Shown: positions 47,851 through 62,460, numbered from the stretch's first letter. The stretch is DNA of 64,000 nucleotides from Circinella minor (GCA_016758965.1 JAEPRB010000209.1:1-64000); one strand, 5' to 3'. Notes: a model not told the origin generated them from the letters alone. Translations and numbers: made by a program.

Positions 47851-49697
47851 ATGCTTAATCTTTTCGACGAATATTCGCTAGTATGGCTCAATATGGGAAC
47901 ACTTGTGCTGATTCCATTTTTTATCACACTTATTCATCTACGTTTCTCCATTCAATCCGGGATATCATCAGCACAGCTCGAATCTCAGCGATTTTGTGAC
48001 CAAATCAATCATGCAGCAACACAAGCTGCTGCACTTCCTCAGCTCATGCTTCAAGATTCAATCAAAGCAAAACATGCCATTATCGATAGTCTCGCCCGTC
48101 AACTGGTATTTATGACTCAAGCATTGGAAGAAATTATTATTTGGATTATTGGAGCTTATAAATCCATGTATCGATGTTTATTGGGTCTCGCTATCAACGG
48201 AGCCATTTCCGCCGTAACTAAAATTGCTGGACCTGTACAACAAGCAGCTGAAAAAATTCTTTCCGGATTAGAAAAAGGTTCTAGTGTAATTGGACATTTA
48301 TTAGCAGGTGATAGTAACGAACAAGTTTCTGATAATGGTATTCAATTGGGTAATTGGACGAGTACAATGCAAAACGTTCAATCTACGGTGCAAAATTGGA
48401 CAATGAACAATGGAACAGATGATCCTTTTAATAATTTAATTCGTCAACCTTTTGAAGCAATCAAACAACATATTCATGATAATGTAGCTTCTTGGAAACC
48501 TGATAATGTATCAATTGCGTCGTTTTCAAGTACCAGTGATAGGCAGGACAATTTATACTGTGATCCAACATTTGTCAAGGACAGTTTAAATAATTTACAA
48601 GGAAAATTATTACTAATCACCAGTATCATGATTGGTATCCTTGCCTTTGGACTCCTTATCGCCATTGTACTCAATTTTCTATGGATTAGATTTCAATACA
48701 CTTATGTTGGTAAACAAATACGAGAACTTTCATTTATATTCGCAACATCACAACAATTGGACAAGAGTGGCGAATCATTAATACGTGAACGTAGAGAAAT
48801 TGAAAAAGAACTCGAGAAATTAGGACATGCGAACAAATATCCTATACTGGGATATCTATCCGACAAGTACACGAAATTCTATGAATTTGAACAAAATCGA
48901 CCGATTTTAACTTGGTGGCTTCATTATTTAACACATCCTTTAATTCTTTATTGTTTCATTGTTGGATTTTTTGGACTTATATTGACTTTTACAGCAAGTG
49001 CGTCAATTCACCACGTTTTGAATAAAGATGTGGATAGTCAAGCAGCTTCCATGGAACGTTGGGCTATAGATCAATCAAATCATGCTACTGTACAGTCATT
49101 ATCATTTATTGAATCACAAACGAATACTTTAAACCAATGGATTATAAAATCCGAAACGGATATTAATGAACGAACTTTTGGGTCTATTCGATCAGCAGCA
49201 TTATCTGCCAATCAAACGATAGGAGTGGTCACGGACCACATTAGTCAATTTGTTAGTAATGTATTTGGCGGTACTGTATTTGAAGGAACTATCAATGATG
49301 TATTAGATTGTCTTTTTATGACTAAAATTGAACAACTTGAAAATGGATTGACCTGGATAGTAAGTTTGTTATTTATAATTTGTTATTTATAACAACACAT
49401 AATATATCAATTGATAATAACCAACTAATAAATAATTTATATATATAGTCTCAAAATACTTATGTGAATTTGACACGTGTTAATGTACTTGATGTTAAAT
49501 CTTCAGTAGAAAAAAATATTCAAAACTCTTTGGGTGTGTCAGATTTCTTATCTGTTGTACAAAAAAAGATGGATACTAAATTATATCAAGAATTATTATT
49601 TTATTCTATTATTTTATCTTTATGGGGTCTTTGTATACTTATTGCTTTATTTTTACAACTTCAAAAATGTATACGTATAATGATATCTAAAGAATAA
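47851..49697 (+). CDS. PRM1: Plasma membrane fusion protein Prm1
   Basis: Exons 47851-49359 and 49449-49697 give 585 aa. The arrangement is that of Prm1: membrane segments at about 13-33, 95-115 (weak), 253-275, 363-390 and 553-577. Long extracellular loops are rich in N-glycosylation sites (NGTD, NVSI, NQTI), and conserved FCDQINHA, TFVKDSLNNL and DCLFMTKIEQLENGLTW segments are present. Prm1 promotes membrane merger when mating or fusing fungal cells meet. The C-terminal exon supplies the last membrane helix and a short basic tail. No other fusion gene is nearby. Confidence 0.88.
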
Positions 49698-49899
49698 ATT
49701 TATTTGGTGAACTTATACAGTGTATATGAAATATGTGTGATGCAAAAAAGTGGATTTTCATCGGAATATCTTGAAATTCCGTTTTCCGACAAAATTGTTA
49801 AATCGCTTTGAAAAATCGCCAAGTGGCAAACTTATTTAGAACCTCCCTCTTTTTTTTTTTTTTTTTTTTATCTTTTTCAACAAACTTCTTTGTTTCACC

Positions 49900-50953
<1,054 letters not shown>

Positions 50954-51347
50954 ATTTATATATCATTTCCCCCTACTTTTCTTTTTGAACTTCTTTACCT
51001 CACCTCGCTTTGTTTTTTTTTTAACTTTTTTTTTTTTATAAACAAAAAAAAAACAATTAAAAATATTAAATGTAAAAGATGATATTTCCTTCAAGAAATA
51101 CTTTTTTTCTCTTTGTATGTTTGTATGTTTGTGTGTGTATGTGTGTGGATTTATTGATAAGTGGCTAGTAAATGAATTATCTTCAAGGAAAAAAAGAAAA
51201 AGAGCTTTGCTGAGTATGATTTGAATATCAGCAAGGTCAAACAGCATTTTTCTTTTTCTTTTTTAGTCGACACCCCTCTTTCTCTTTTTAAACCTCTATC
51301 AAACAACAAAGAAGACAAATTCGAAAAAAAAAAAAAAAAAGAAAACA
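50954..51347. other. Spacer between SAR1 and RXT2
   Basis: 394 bases with long T- and A-runs (51016-51049, 51326-51341) and a (tg)n run near 51128-51147. The minus-strand ORFs here are low-complexity and not genes. It must hold the SAR1 3' end and the RXT2 promoter. Confidence 0.55.
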
Positions 51348-52698
51348 ATGAATGATCCTTTTGCACACCCAGCTTCAACAAATATTACCTCAAATATAGT
51401 ACCTCATTCAGCAGAACGAAGTCAATCCACCAATAATAACAATAATAATAATAATAACAAGAACAATAATACAACACCTGCTTCATCCAAATGGATTCGA
51501 AACGATACTGCTGATAGAGAAGTTGACCAAGTTGGTTTGGTTGCACATAATCGTGGTTATAAACATATCCTTTTTGAATAAATATATAAAAAAAAATACA
51601 ATTAAGAAATCTCCAAATATAAAATTGAAAATAAAATTCTTAACCACTGACTATACTGAATAACTGGGCTTCAGCAGATTCTCAATTAGGTGGAAATAAG
51701 TTAAGAGCACCGCGTACATTAGCCAACGAAGAAGAGGTAAATAAATTGTCGCGACTCCTGAATGAATTTAGACTTATTTATTTGATACTCAATATATTAA
51801 AAAATAATAAATTAGTTTTTACTAGGTGATAAAAAACGAACTGTTGTAAAACGACGTCGACGAGAATTGGATGAAGAATTATCTGATACTGAAGAAGATG
51901 ATCCATACCGTAAAATAAATATTGAAGGTAAAAAAAAAATAATTTAAAAATTGTAGAAAAAAATAATTTAGTTATTATATATATATTTAGATATCTTAAG
52001 TCCAATCGAATATCCAACTGATATTGTCAGACGACCAGCATTGAAAAGAATTATCAAGTCTCCGCAAATTGAAGAACTTAGCAACACCGCCATGGAATTT
52101 ATTGAAGGTGAAAAGAATTTTTGTAAAGTTCTTTCTCGTTTATCAGCTATTCTTCATCATGATGATCCACAATATTTGGATTTGAATTTCGAACGAACAC
52201 CTGAACAACGACAGAAAGCAGTTACCAATAACGAAACAATAACAGGAGTTGAAGGAGAAAATAAACAAAAAGAACAATCATCAACGGATGAAAATAATGA
52301 TATAAAAACAACACAAGAAGATAATAAACAAAATGGATTGGATGGAACAACAGATAAAGCAAAGACAGAAGAAAATGGGGATGAAATAATACATCAAGAT
52401 AATTCTGAAGACACTGAAGCACAAGAAGTTGTACGAAATGTACGAGAGTTATTATTGGTAAGTAGTAGTGGATAGGATATAAATATGAATTAGATTGAAT
52501 TAATTCAAATGAAAAATATATTAAAATATTTTTTATATAATTGATTTATAGGAAAATATTAATTTTAGTAATGAATATTTATGGCGATTACAAGGTGCTC
52601 GTAGTAAACTTGTAAAAGCGAATATGCAAAAAGAGAATTTATGGCAACAACTTAAAGCATCTGCTAAAGGTTCGAAACGTCATGCTCGACATTCATAA
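51348..52698 (+). CDS. RXT2: Rxt2-like subunit of the Rpd3L histone deacetylase complex
   Basis: Five exons: 51348-51555, 51690-51736, 51816-51927, 51991-52457, 52552-52698; 326 aa. After an Asn-rich N-terminus comes the RXT2 N-terminal domain: HNRGGNKLRA (created by the first splice), basic VVKRRRREL, DTEEDDPYRKINIEDILSPIEYPTD and ALKRIIKSPQIEELSNTAMEFIEGEKNF. An acidic Lys/Glu/Asn-rich linker (about 190-270) is followed by a short conserved helix (NFSNEYLWRLQGARSKLVKA). The acceptor at 51689 was chosen because it restores the NRGxNKL motif. By family it is a structural subunit of Rpd3L (Sin3) acting in transcriptional repression. Confidence 0.85.
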
Positions 52699-54950
52699 TT
52701 TGTTTAATTATACTTTTTACTTGCCAGAAAATGTACTTTCAAAACATTTAAAATTTGATGTTGTTTATATATACTTAAAAAATAAAATGATTGAGAGGGA
52801 AATATGTAAGGGGAAATAACGATGGATACCGAATATGAATTTATATCAATTTAATGCAAACATTCTTTTTTTTATATGCGCGCTCTCTCAATAAATTGTT
52901 TTATTATCACTAATCTATTATTAGATTAGCCAATGATAGTAAGCAATACTCTTTTCTTGGATAAAGAGTAATTTGATATCATTTCTGAGATATCCCCATC
53001 AATTCTTTCGTTCTGCCATTTGTTTTATATATAATATACTATGATCCCACGGGATTGTTATAACTATGACTGTTATTTTTAGGTATGTGCAATTTAACAG
53101 TCATTCAAGTATACAGATATGGAAATGACTCAATAACAGTCCATTGGTAGTTGTAGTGACAATCTTCTTGGAGAAAAATATTCACTAATATACTCACAAT
53201 TTGAATGAAAAAGACTGTTCATCATATGATAACTGATATAAAGAAAGTTATATGGGCTTGGATTTATATATATTGCTTTTTTAGACCTTTATGAACTTTA
53301 AAAAGAATTCACTAATGATTGAATATTAAGGGAAAATGATTTTGTTTTTTTTTTATTTATTGATGTATTATTACTTCAATGTAACTGATATTTTTTCGCA
53401 ACAGAATTACGTATCCTTGAAATAGTAGTAGCATTTTTATAAAACTGAGTACCTCTTTTTATACTTTTTGTAAACAGTATGTTATTAGTTAAATATAAAA
53501 TAAATATTTTAAATATTTATAACTAATGATGTAATCATTGCTTATTATCTGACTTTAATTATGCGATGTCAAGTCATTTTGGAATAACTCATGTACGTAT
53601 GATAAAGGATAGAAGTATCCTAGTCATTTATTAACATGCATATTTTAAAGAATTGACAGAATGATACGTACGTATAAAAAATAAATAATTATTTTCTACT
53701 ATATCATCATCCTATTCAGATGTTACGTACGAGGTCAGAATACACTTAGAAAAGGCGAATGATTAAGAAAAATGCCGTGTTATCTTTATATAAATCTGAC
53801 GATTTGATAATGATTGGAAAAAGTACGTACGTAAAAATAATATTATTACCTACTTCACTACTTCTGAACAGTTAAAAGTATTTGACATCCAAAAAGTCAA
53901 GAATAAAAAAAATGTATGTCAGTTGTAAGATGACTATTTTTTTCTAAAAAAGGAAACTAGTCTTTCCCAAGCGAAAATGGGTGAGAAAAAAAATGAATTC
54001 TTTCATTCTTTTACTTTGTATCACTTGTTATTACTGTTCGAGTCTTAATCCCGGGGTCATGTACCCAAAATTATATAATTAAAACTTAAAATATCCAACT
54101 AGCCTACGCCGAATGAATAAGAAGAAAAATTTCGGATTGAGAAGAAAAACAATGACATTATTCATTCTCGATACGTAAGAATAAAAGTATTACAACAATC
54201 ATAAAAATAAAAAATAAAAAAATTGAATCATACGTAGTTATTATGTATGCCGTTTGTTGTATCGACACAGTTCAGTTGTATAACAAAAATGCATTTATGA
54301 TGTATTCATCCATCATGTAATAATTTTGTGTACTGTTTACATTTGTACGACAAACCTAACAATAGTGATACACGATGTCATCCAAAGCTTGGGAAAAATA
54401 CAATTCAAAATTTCACAGCATCCGTGATCATTTTTGCTTTGGTGGTCCTGGAGTTAATTTCTTCCTTGATCTTGTTTTCAGCTTCTTAGACCATGAAATT
54501 TTCCGTTGCTAAACTACACTAATAATAATAACCAAGTTACCTACTCTTCCTTTATAAAGTAAAATGACAAAACAATGCAATCCAATTCTAACAATACATA
54601 ACAACTTTTTATTTCTTGTTCTATTGCATGATTGATAAATCTATCTTAACAATATTATATAGTACGTATTTTTATTCTTTACGTTCAATAATCTTGCTTT
54701 TTACTTATAAAACGTATTCATAGTTTGCTTGTATGAGAAAAATTTTACAACATTGTAGGACACGGATTATAGACTGTGAGAAATGTTTCTTATATTTGAG
54801 CATAAACGTGTCATATATAAAGGAAAACGTATTTCTTTCTTTTTGTTCGATCATCAAGAAAGTATATTTCTTCTTCTCACCTTTTTGTTGTTTTTATTTT
54901 CTATTTTGTAAAATTATTCATATATCCTCCATATTATTACTGTTATTGTC
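52699..54950. other. Gene-poor region between RXT2 and the MFS genes
   Basis: 2.25 kb, AT-rich. It holds several TACGTA palindromes (53665-53674, 53725-53731, 53824-53832) and one 45-codon ORF at 54375-54512, listed separately. No other coding signal was found. Confidence 0.5.
54375..54512 (+). CDS. Possible small ORF of unknown function
   Basis: A 45-codon ORF (ATG to TAA) starting MSSKAWEKYNSKF, with a Phe/Leu-rich second half (FFLDLVFSFLDHEIF). It is GC-richer than its flanks and has balanced codons, unlike the surrounding junk ORFs. No homolog is recognised, and no splice partners are evident. It could be a small peptide gene or a relic. Confidence 0.25.
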   Translation: MSSKAWEKYNSKFHSIRDHFCFGGPGVNFFLDLVFSFLDHEIFRC

Positions 54951-57216
54951 ATGACAAGATCACATGAATTACAGCAGCAAAATCACAATAACAATGAAAA
55001 GCCAGTAATACTGACGGAAACAAAACATACAGAGAATAAAGCTTTTGATAGAGATAGTAGTGCTTCACTAGAGTCATCGCATGACGGTGTGCTTGACACA
55101 GAAAAAGGAAATGGATTTCGGGAACCGTTTGTTAAGTCAGAAGCAGAAAAGAAACTTGTTCGTAAAATTGCATTTACTTTGATGCCATTTGTTTGTTGGA
55201 TTCTTATGTTACAGGTATGTATTATAATGTTAATCCCCTTTTCTATGATAATTATATTTGGTTTAATTAATAAAAAGTTCATAAACTACATATTACTTTT
55301 TCGTGTTTACCGCTACCACTAGTTCGCAGATAAAGCGGCATTAAGTGTATCTGCAGTTTTGGGTATTTATCAAGATGTTCATTTGACCGGATCCCAGTTT
55401 AGCTGGCTAGGCTCAATGTTCTTTATTGGTCATCTTGTATGCCAACCTATCAACAATGTTATGTTACAGAAAGTTCCAGTCGGACGATACCTTGGCTTTT
55501 GTATTTTCATTTGGGGTTTCGTAAGTTCATTATCATATTTCGGCTTTATTATTTTTATGTATGATTTATTACTGATATCTATAATATACTAATATTTTAT
55601 ATTTGTATTTGGTTACTCATACGTAGATTATGATTGGAACTGCATATTGTAACAGTTTTTCTCAACTTATGGCAGTACGATTTTTCCTCGGTCTTTTTGA
55701 AGGAACAGCTATGCCTAGGTAAAAATCATAGTAATTGCTGCAAATAGAGTATGATAGATCATACTATATTTCGTTAAATTATTTGGTTTAACCTTTCTTT
55801 TTTTTCGAATTACAAAAGTGTATATCTTATTATCAACACCGTGTTCCGCAGAAGCGAACAAACGACTATGTATGGTGCTGTTACTATGGGAAGTGGCTTC
55901 GGTTCAGTCTTTGGTGCACTTGTAGCCTACGGTATTTCGCAAATGGGTAACCAATTAGGTGTTACTATGTGGCGTTGGTACGTTGACAATTTTCTTTGTA
56001 TAAAAAAAACAGACTGGGATTGACCGGGTGTTGTACAATAGTTCTAGCCTAAACTTATTAATCATAATAACAACAAATACATACATATAATAGGAACCAT
56101 ATTATTTTCGGTGCAATGACAAGTTTACTTGGGTTACTATGTTTCTTCTTTTTACTTGATTCTCCAACTCATTGGGTTCTTCGATTGACAGAAGAAGAAA
56201 AGAAAATCTGTGAAGAAAGAACAAAAGACAATGCCGTTGTTCGACATCAAAAGCTCAAATGGGGTCAAATGCTTGAATCATTCACAGAAATTCGATATTA
56301 TTGTATCAACCTCGCCGTCATGGGATTGAATATGCAAAATGGTGCTCTTCAAGTATTTAGTGCACAATTTATCAAGCAACTTGGTGATTTTACGGTAAAT
56401 AATAATCAAAGCATACACATGTAGTCATAATAACATCAGCTAAATGGCTCATGATTCAATCTAAAAAAATATTACATAATTTTATTATATCGCAGCCTGG
56501 AGAATCTATTTTACTAAAGGCACCTGCAGGTACAGCTTCACTTGTGGGTGTGTTTATTGCAACAATGTTGGCACGTCATACTGGTCAAATTTGTTTGAGC
56601 GGTGCCTTGATGTCAACACTAAGTTTAGTTGGTTGTATTATTCTCGCTACTGCCGAACAAGGTCCTGCCAAGCTTTCCGGTTTCTATATCTCATGGTTCC
56701 TTACTGGGGGTTACAGTTTGTTAATTACTACAATTGGAAACAATGTGTCTGGGTAATGTTGTCTATTATTTTGCACTTATTTTTAGACTTGCGTGTTTCT
56801 TCTCGTTTTACTGATAGGGGTAGTTTATTATATAAATAGTTATAGTAAAAAGATTTTTTATAACGGTTCTTTTGTTGTCTTCTATACATTGGGTAACTTT
56901 ATTGGTCCTCTTGTGATGTTGGAAAAAGAAGGTTGGTACATAACTATAACTTGCATCTTTTTATATATTTGATATAGTGACGCTATATGGTAATTAATAA
57001 CTTATTTCTTTTGCTTCTATGATAGCTCCAAAATACACCGGTGCCATGATTGGTTTCTGCATTGGTAATGCAGTAGCTATTGTTAGTTACATTGTGATGC
57101 GTTTCTCTATGGCGAGAGAAAACAAAAGACGACTTGCAAACCCACCAGAAAAAGAAACTGATGTTACATTGGATTTGACCGATGCTCAAGACAAGAATTT
57201 TATTTATAAGTTGTAA
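54951..57216 (+). CDS. MFS permease of the allantoate/nicotinate (Dal5/Tna1, ACS) family, copy 1
   Basis: Eight exons: 54951-55214, 55323-55520, 55627-55718, 55819-55977, 56094-56394, 56496-56752, 56840-56931, 57026-57216; 517 aa. Twelve membrane helices are expected. Family segments are EKKLVRKIAFTLMPFVCW (helix 1), FADKAALSVSAVLGI, RFFLGLFEGTAMP, YRRSEQTTMYGAVT-like, LTEEEKKICEER in the central loop and APKYTGAMIGFC. It should import small organic anions or ureides by proton symport at the plasma membrane; the substrate is not fixed by sequence. It is convergent with a close paralog at 58082-59951 but has three more introns. Confidence 0.92.
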
Positions 57217-58081
57217 TATGTGAATAATTTAGTGACATATGTATTATCAAATATATAATACTCTTTGTAAAATATTATGTCTTGAATTTGTTTTGTTATC
57301 ATATCATACTTTGTTGTTGTTGCATTACACTACTATTTATCTACTATCATATCTCCTGTACAACTATAAATTCAATTTTGTATATAAATATTTTGTTAAA
57401 TAAATAAATAAATCTATGTATGCTTTTTCTTTCTTGTTATACCAAAACTAATTTTTAAAATTTACATATGGTATAGACGTCAAGAAAATATGTCCAGCTT
57501 TTTAAAAATGTTAATTTTGGTGTAGAAGAGTAATATACTTTTAAGTTGTTTACGAAATAAGCATACGACCTTTTTCCAACTGTTTTGTAAAGAGGAAATT
57601 TTCTTGTGTACGTGATCAATTATTTTTGTGTCATAAATAAATCACAATGGGTCATTTCGACAGCAATTATGGAAATATTGTATACAGTCTACGAGAAATA
57701 ACTCGGTTAGTATTGTGATACCTACTGTAGAATGATTAAACTGTCAAACTCTTAGGTTATGGTTATTTGTAACACCATCTAAAATGTATTATCCATAATC
57801 AAAATAACAATAAAGTTATGAACTTCAAGCTACATCACGTGTATTATACATATAGCATTAATAACAAAATTAAAGAATTATATGTTCATACTATTTGTAT
57901 ACTGATTTATTATAAAACGTAAAACTATACACGGTATTTTTTATTACTTTTAACTAATACGTAATAAGACTATAATATAATATATATGAAATTATTGGTT
58001 GGGGTTCTACATACAAAATAAGAATGATAATACTAATAATAAGAGCAAAAATGAAAAGCTATGTAATGAGTTATCTATAAT
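57217..58081. other. Convergent spacer between the MFS paralogs
   Basis: 865 bases between the two stop codons. AT-rich with a taaataaa repeat at 57398-57413; no gene and no trace of a third copy seen. Confidence 0.55.
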
Positions 58082-59951
58082 TTACAATCTAAAAATAAAG
58101 GCTGTGTTTTCTTTATCGGTCAAATCATTTTTTGCGTCAACTTCTACTTCAGGTGGATTTGCCAAGCGACGCTTGTTTTCACGAATCATCATCGTTCTCA
58201 AGATAAAGAAACAAATAATGGCTACTCCGTTACCAGCACAGAAACCAATCATTGCACCAATATATCTTGGTTTTTCGTGATCAAGCATAATCAAGGGTCC
58301 AACAAAGTTACCCAATGTATAAAAGATAACAAGCATAGAGTTATAGAAAATTTTCTTTGTATACCCTATTGTCAAAAAATAATAATTAAATATTAATATG
58401 CGTATGCCTTTTTTAATATCGTATTTTTTATAACATAAGTGTAAGACATTACCTGATACATTGTTTCCAACACAGGTAGCAAGTAAACCATAACCACCAG
58501 TGCTTCCCCAACTCAAATAATAACCAAGAAGTTTGACGGGACCATCTGGAATAGCGGCAAGAACGATACAACCGATCAAACTAATAGTAGCCATCAGAGT
58601 ACCAGTCAAACAGACTTGTTTAGTACGTCGTGCAACAAGAGTAGCAAGGATAGTACCAATAGTAGATGCTATACCACCAGGCATTTTAAGTAAAATAGAC
58701 TCCCCTGACTATCAAAATATATAATTATTATTAGGTTTTTTTTCACTAGGATATCAAGAAAAGAATAAATATATATACGTACAGTGAAAGAACCAAGACC
58801 CTTAATAAATTGTGCACTGAATACAAGTAAACCACCATTTTGAAGTTGTAAACCAAAGGCAGCAATACACATTAACCATAAACGAGGTTCTTTTAAAGCC
58901 TCCCAAATTTGATACTTTTTGATTTCCATGTTACGGACAACAGCATTATCTTGAATACGATCTTCAACAATTTTCTTTTCTTCTTCAGTCAAACGTAATA
59001 ATTTGGATCTTTGATTATCAGCAAGGAAGAAAAAGGATAAGATGCCCAAAAATACAGTGAATGCTCCAAAGATAATATGATTCCATCGCCACATTTGAAT
59101 ACCAAGTCTTGTACCCATATGCGAAATACCAAATGCTACCAGATTACCAACTACAGAGCCCAAACCAAAACACATTGTTACAATTCCAAAATAACTTGTT
59201 TGTTCTGATCTTCTGTACATTGTATTAACCAGAAGATAAATTGTAGGAATACAAGCAGCTTCAAATAAACCTAATAAGAAGCGTACGGCTGCAAGTTCTC
59301 GGAAAGTGTGACACATGGCAGTAAAAAGCATGACAGTACCCCAGAGGACAATACAGACGCCAATATATCGACCAATAGGAAGTTTTTGCAAAAAGTATTG
59401 ATTGATAGGCTATTTTTTTTAAAGCAGATAACAAGTTATTACTCATTGATGTACACATGCACAATACAAAATTTAGTTATTACGACAAATATATCATACC
59501 TGAAAAACCAAATGACCCAAGAAGAAAAGGGAACCAAGCCAGCTGAATTCTGAACCAGTAACTCCTGTATCTTCGTAAATACCTAATACTGCTGATACAC
59601 TTAATGCAGCTTTATCAGCAAACTATACGATAAAACAGAAACACACATACACACACAAACAAATAATATATGGTTAACAACTTAAAATAATCCACAATAG
59701 TAATATTTTATTTATTTTATTTTTATAATTACCTGTACAATAATGATCCAGCATACTAATGGCATAATTGTGAATGTGATTTTACGAACAAGACGTTTTT
59801 CAGCTTCAGATTTAACAAAAGGTTGTTGAAAGCCTCCACCTTTTTCGTGATCCACAGACATTACAGATGTTGTGTCACTATTTCCACCATTTTGCTTGAC
59901 CTCAGTGTGAATTGTGTCGACTTTTTCATTATCATTCTTGCGACCAAACAT
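58082..59951 (-). CDS. MFS permease of the allantoate/nicotinate (Dal5/Tna1, ACS) family, copy 2
   Basis: Five exons read leftward: 59951-59733, 59622-59500, 59409-58783, 58708-58453, 58365-58082; 502 aa. It aligns end to end with copy 1: KSEAEKRLVRKITFTIMPLVCW, FADKAALSVSAVLGIYED, MYRRSEQTSYFG, LTEEEKKIVEDRIQDNAVVRN and ENKRRLANPPEVEVD all have counterparts there. So it is a twelve-helix plasma-membrane symporter of the same family. Copy 2 lacks four introns of copy 1 but has its own intron at VFQ|PINQYF. Its 5' flank carries a cluster of GATAA motifs, a hint of nitrogen control. Confidence 0.92.
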
Positions 59952-59991
59952 GACAAAAAGAGATATTAAAAAGGGATGAGAAAATTAAGTT

Positions 59992-60137
59992 ATGATAAGT
60001 CTATGTAATATGCAATATTAAAGAATATAAGATAATTTTAAATTATAAAACAAAAAGAAGCTATCAAAGCTATGATAAGAAAGATAAATAAAAAGTGAAG
60101 GTGAAAGTAAAGTTGTGGAAATAAAAGATACGATAAA
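59992..60137. promoter_or_regulatory. GATAA cluster upstream of MFS copy 2
   Basis: Five GATAA motifs lie within 146 bases on the plus strand (near 59994, 60031, 60074, 60083 and 60132), 40-190 bases upstream of the start at 59951. Fungal GATA factors such as AreA/Nit2/Gln3 bind such clusters in promoters of nitrogen-source permeases, including allantoate permeases. In an AT-rich genome some would occur by chance. Confidence 0.4.
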
Positions 60138-60615
60138 CATTTATATATTTATTGATCCGTTCATTTGTCATCTCTCAAAATAGAATGGAAAATTACTATA
60201 TCAGATATTAACCCAACAGTTGAATGAAAATCTCATTCTCACGGATTACTGCTATGTCATTATGTTTCCCGCGCATCCACTTTTATGTGGAATATACCGA
60301 CTATTTCCAACTGTGTTAAATCCGGGGTAACGGTACTTCAAAATTGCCAAATACGTAGAGAGAATCTATGTACCACCTCAATCCATTTAAAGGAATTCTT
60401 ATGTGGGACCAACCCCATATCATCAACGTAATTTTTTGATTATTACTTCCCACACAAGTACATGTATAGATTTTTTTTCTCTCATAAACTGGTTCATATA
60501 TCTAAAACAAATAATGTAGAAAAATGAAGGATAATATTGCTTTCACATAAATTTCATATATGGTACATTTTTCTTTTTTCGTTTTCTATTTTCTAAAAGA
60601 TACAAGTGATCGTCT

Positions 60616-60617
<2 letters not shown>

Positions 60618-60648
<31 letters not shown>
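60618..60648. repeat. A31 homopolymer
   Basis: An uninterrupted run of 31 A's, the longest homopolymer in the window. It could be a decayed poly(A) tail from a retroposed transcript or simple slippage; no adjacent retro-copy or duplication was recognised. Confidence 0.8.
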
Positions 60649-60650
<2 letters not shown>

Positions 60651-62460
60651 ACTTATTTATACGTATCTAAAATAAATTAGTGGAAAAAAGCCTTTCCATT
60701 CTTGACTATAGGTTGCTATTGTACGAAATAACAAAAAAAAATTAATTTAAGTTTGTTTTTTTTCTCTCTTTTAACTATATGTTAGATAAGACAGCAACCA
60801 TAAATTTTATTTTCAATTACTCAGATTGTATATAAAAAAAATGATGCAAACACTATTCTACTCCTTCCAACGGCCGTCAGCCGGATTCATTGCCTAAAAC
60901 ATAAATATATCATTATGCACACAGTCGGAGAAGTTTCAAAACTTTATTGTCCATCATTATTATCAATCAACCTTTCTCGGAAAAATATTTTTCAATTTTA
61001 AATTACTTACAAATTATAAAAGCAAATGAACAAGGGGTGATATGTACCTAGTTCTTTTTTTTTATTTCATTATATTTTGAGCTTAACATGAGCAATGATT
61101 TCCTTGGAGAACCAAAACAACGTCATATCATATCATAGTCCTATTACCACGACGAATAGTATGCACATGTGTACGGGGTCTATTAATGTGTCAAAAAATC
61201 TTAGTAATATATACCTATTGGTAGAGCTTCACATACACATTTCTTATTACCGATAGAGCTATACTGCCTGCATCGAAGATCAAGAAATGGAGAAAAGTAT
61301 GGTTACACACAGTAAAATGACATCTCGGCAATTTGCTCTAGAGTTTTTGAGTCACAAAAAACAGCAATATATTAAAAAGCACCAGTGAAAGATGGTTCAT
61401 TAACTTGCACACCATATTATTTCCTTGAGAGAGAACTAATTTTCATTTTGAACTAAACGAACTTTCACTGCATACTAAGAATTGAATTTCCCCATCTCCA
61501 AGAGTGTTGAAAAAAAAAATCCTTGATGATTTTATTGTTATACTACGTAAATTACATATTAACGAAATCATAGCATATCAAAGGAGCGGTGTTTAGGAAT
61601 ATAATGAATTGGTAAAGTCTTTGAAAATAAAGTATAGCATCTGAGAATTTTTAGACGGATATGTAAGTACGTGATAGTTCAATATGTCTAAACACTGGAA
61701 TTAAAAAACTAACAGTACGTAACGATGATATGATAGTTTATACGTGACAGGGTATTTTTGAGTACATAGAAAATTATTTTTACTTACATCTAGTTCCAAA
61801 AGATGAACAGGTCGACAAGATGATTATTTGAAGATAGATTTATAAGTAGTTCTCATTCTAAGTATATATAAAACATGTAACCCCTTGATTTCCATGTTTT
61901 AACCCAAGATTTAATGATGAAACTGGAAGATATAATACAATTCATGATCATCTTTTTTTTTAACTGCATATCACTTATAGGAGCATAAGGATTAGGAGAC
62001 GTAGTAAAAAAGACATGAAAGGATTTTATACATCATGTTCATTTGCCTTTTTTTTCTTTTTTTTTTTCTGTTTAAACTTTATTTTTACGACCTGTCAATC
62101 TTTGTAAGAATATAAAAAAAAAAGACAATATGCTAAACAATTTTCGTCAATGTTTTTTTTACAATATAAAAAGTATAAAGTATATTACAAGGAATAAGGA
62201 CCTTGACTTTTCTTTTAAGAAAAAAAAAAGGTTACGTGGATCATCACTAAGGGGGGAGGGAATTTCCTTTATTGTATAAAACTTGTCTATTTTTTTTGTA
62301 CTTTCGTGTTGTACTTCTTTTCTTTTTCATGAAAGAAAATAATAATTAATTACTTATTCTTTGTTTACATTTTTCTTGCTTCATTTTTTTCACAGTAGCT
62401 TTGCCTGTCCCTGATAATGTTCAGCAGAATCCCCAAAAACAAATATTAACTACTGTTCGG

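Larger units (their letters stand above)
59952..62460. other. Intergenic region left of the inverted-repeat element
   Basis: 2.5 kb. The left end is the MFS copy 2 promoter. A pure A-tract of 31 bases lies at 60618-60648. Short exon-like pieces (e.g. 60861-60896 minus, after gttttag) do not join into a convincing gene. At the right end, 62397-62460 (+) follows an acceptor-like cacagtag and reads ALPVPDNVQQNPQKQI into the element. Confidence 0.45.

Noticed and set aside
50963..51381. Minus-strand ORFs downstream of SAR1
   Set aside because: Lys/Phe homopolymer translations of A- and T-runs.
60861..61041. Two short minus-strand exon-like segments with good splice ends
   Set aside because: Phases do not join without a stop, except into a very short unconvincing peptide.
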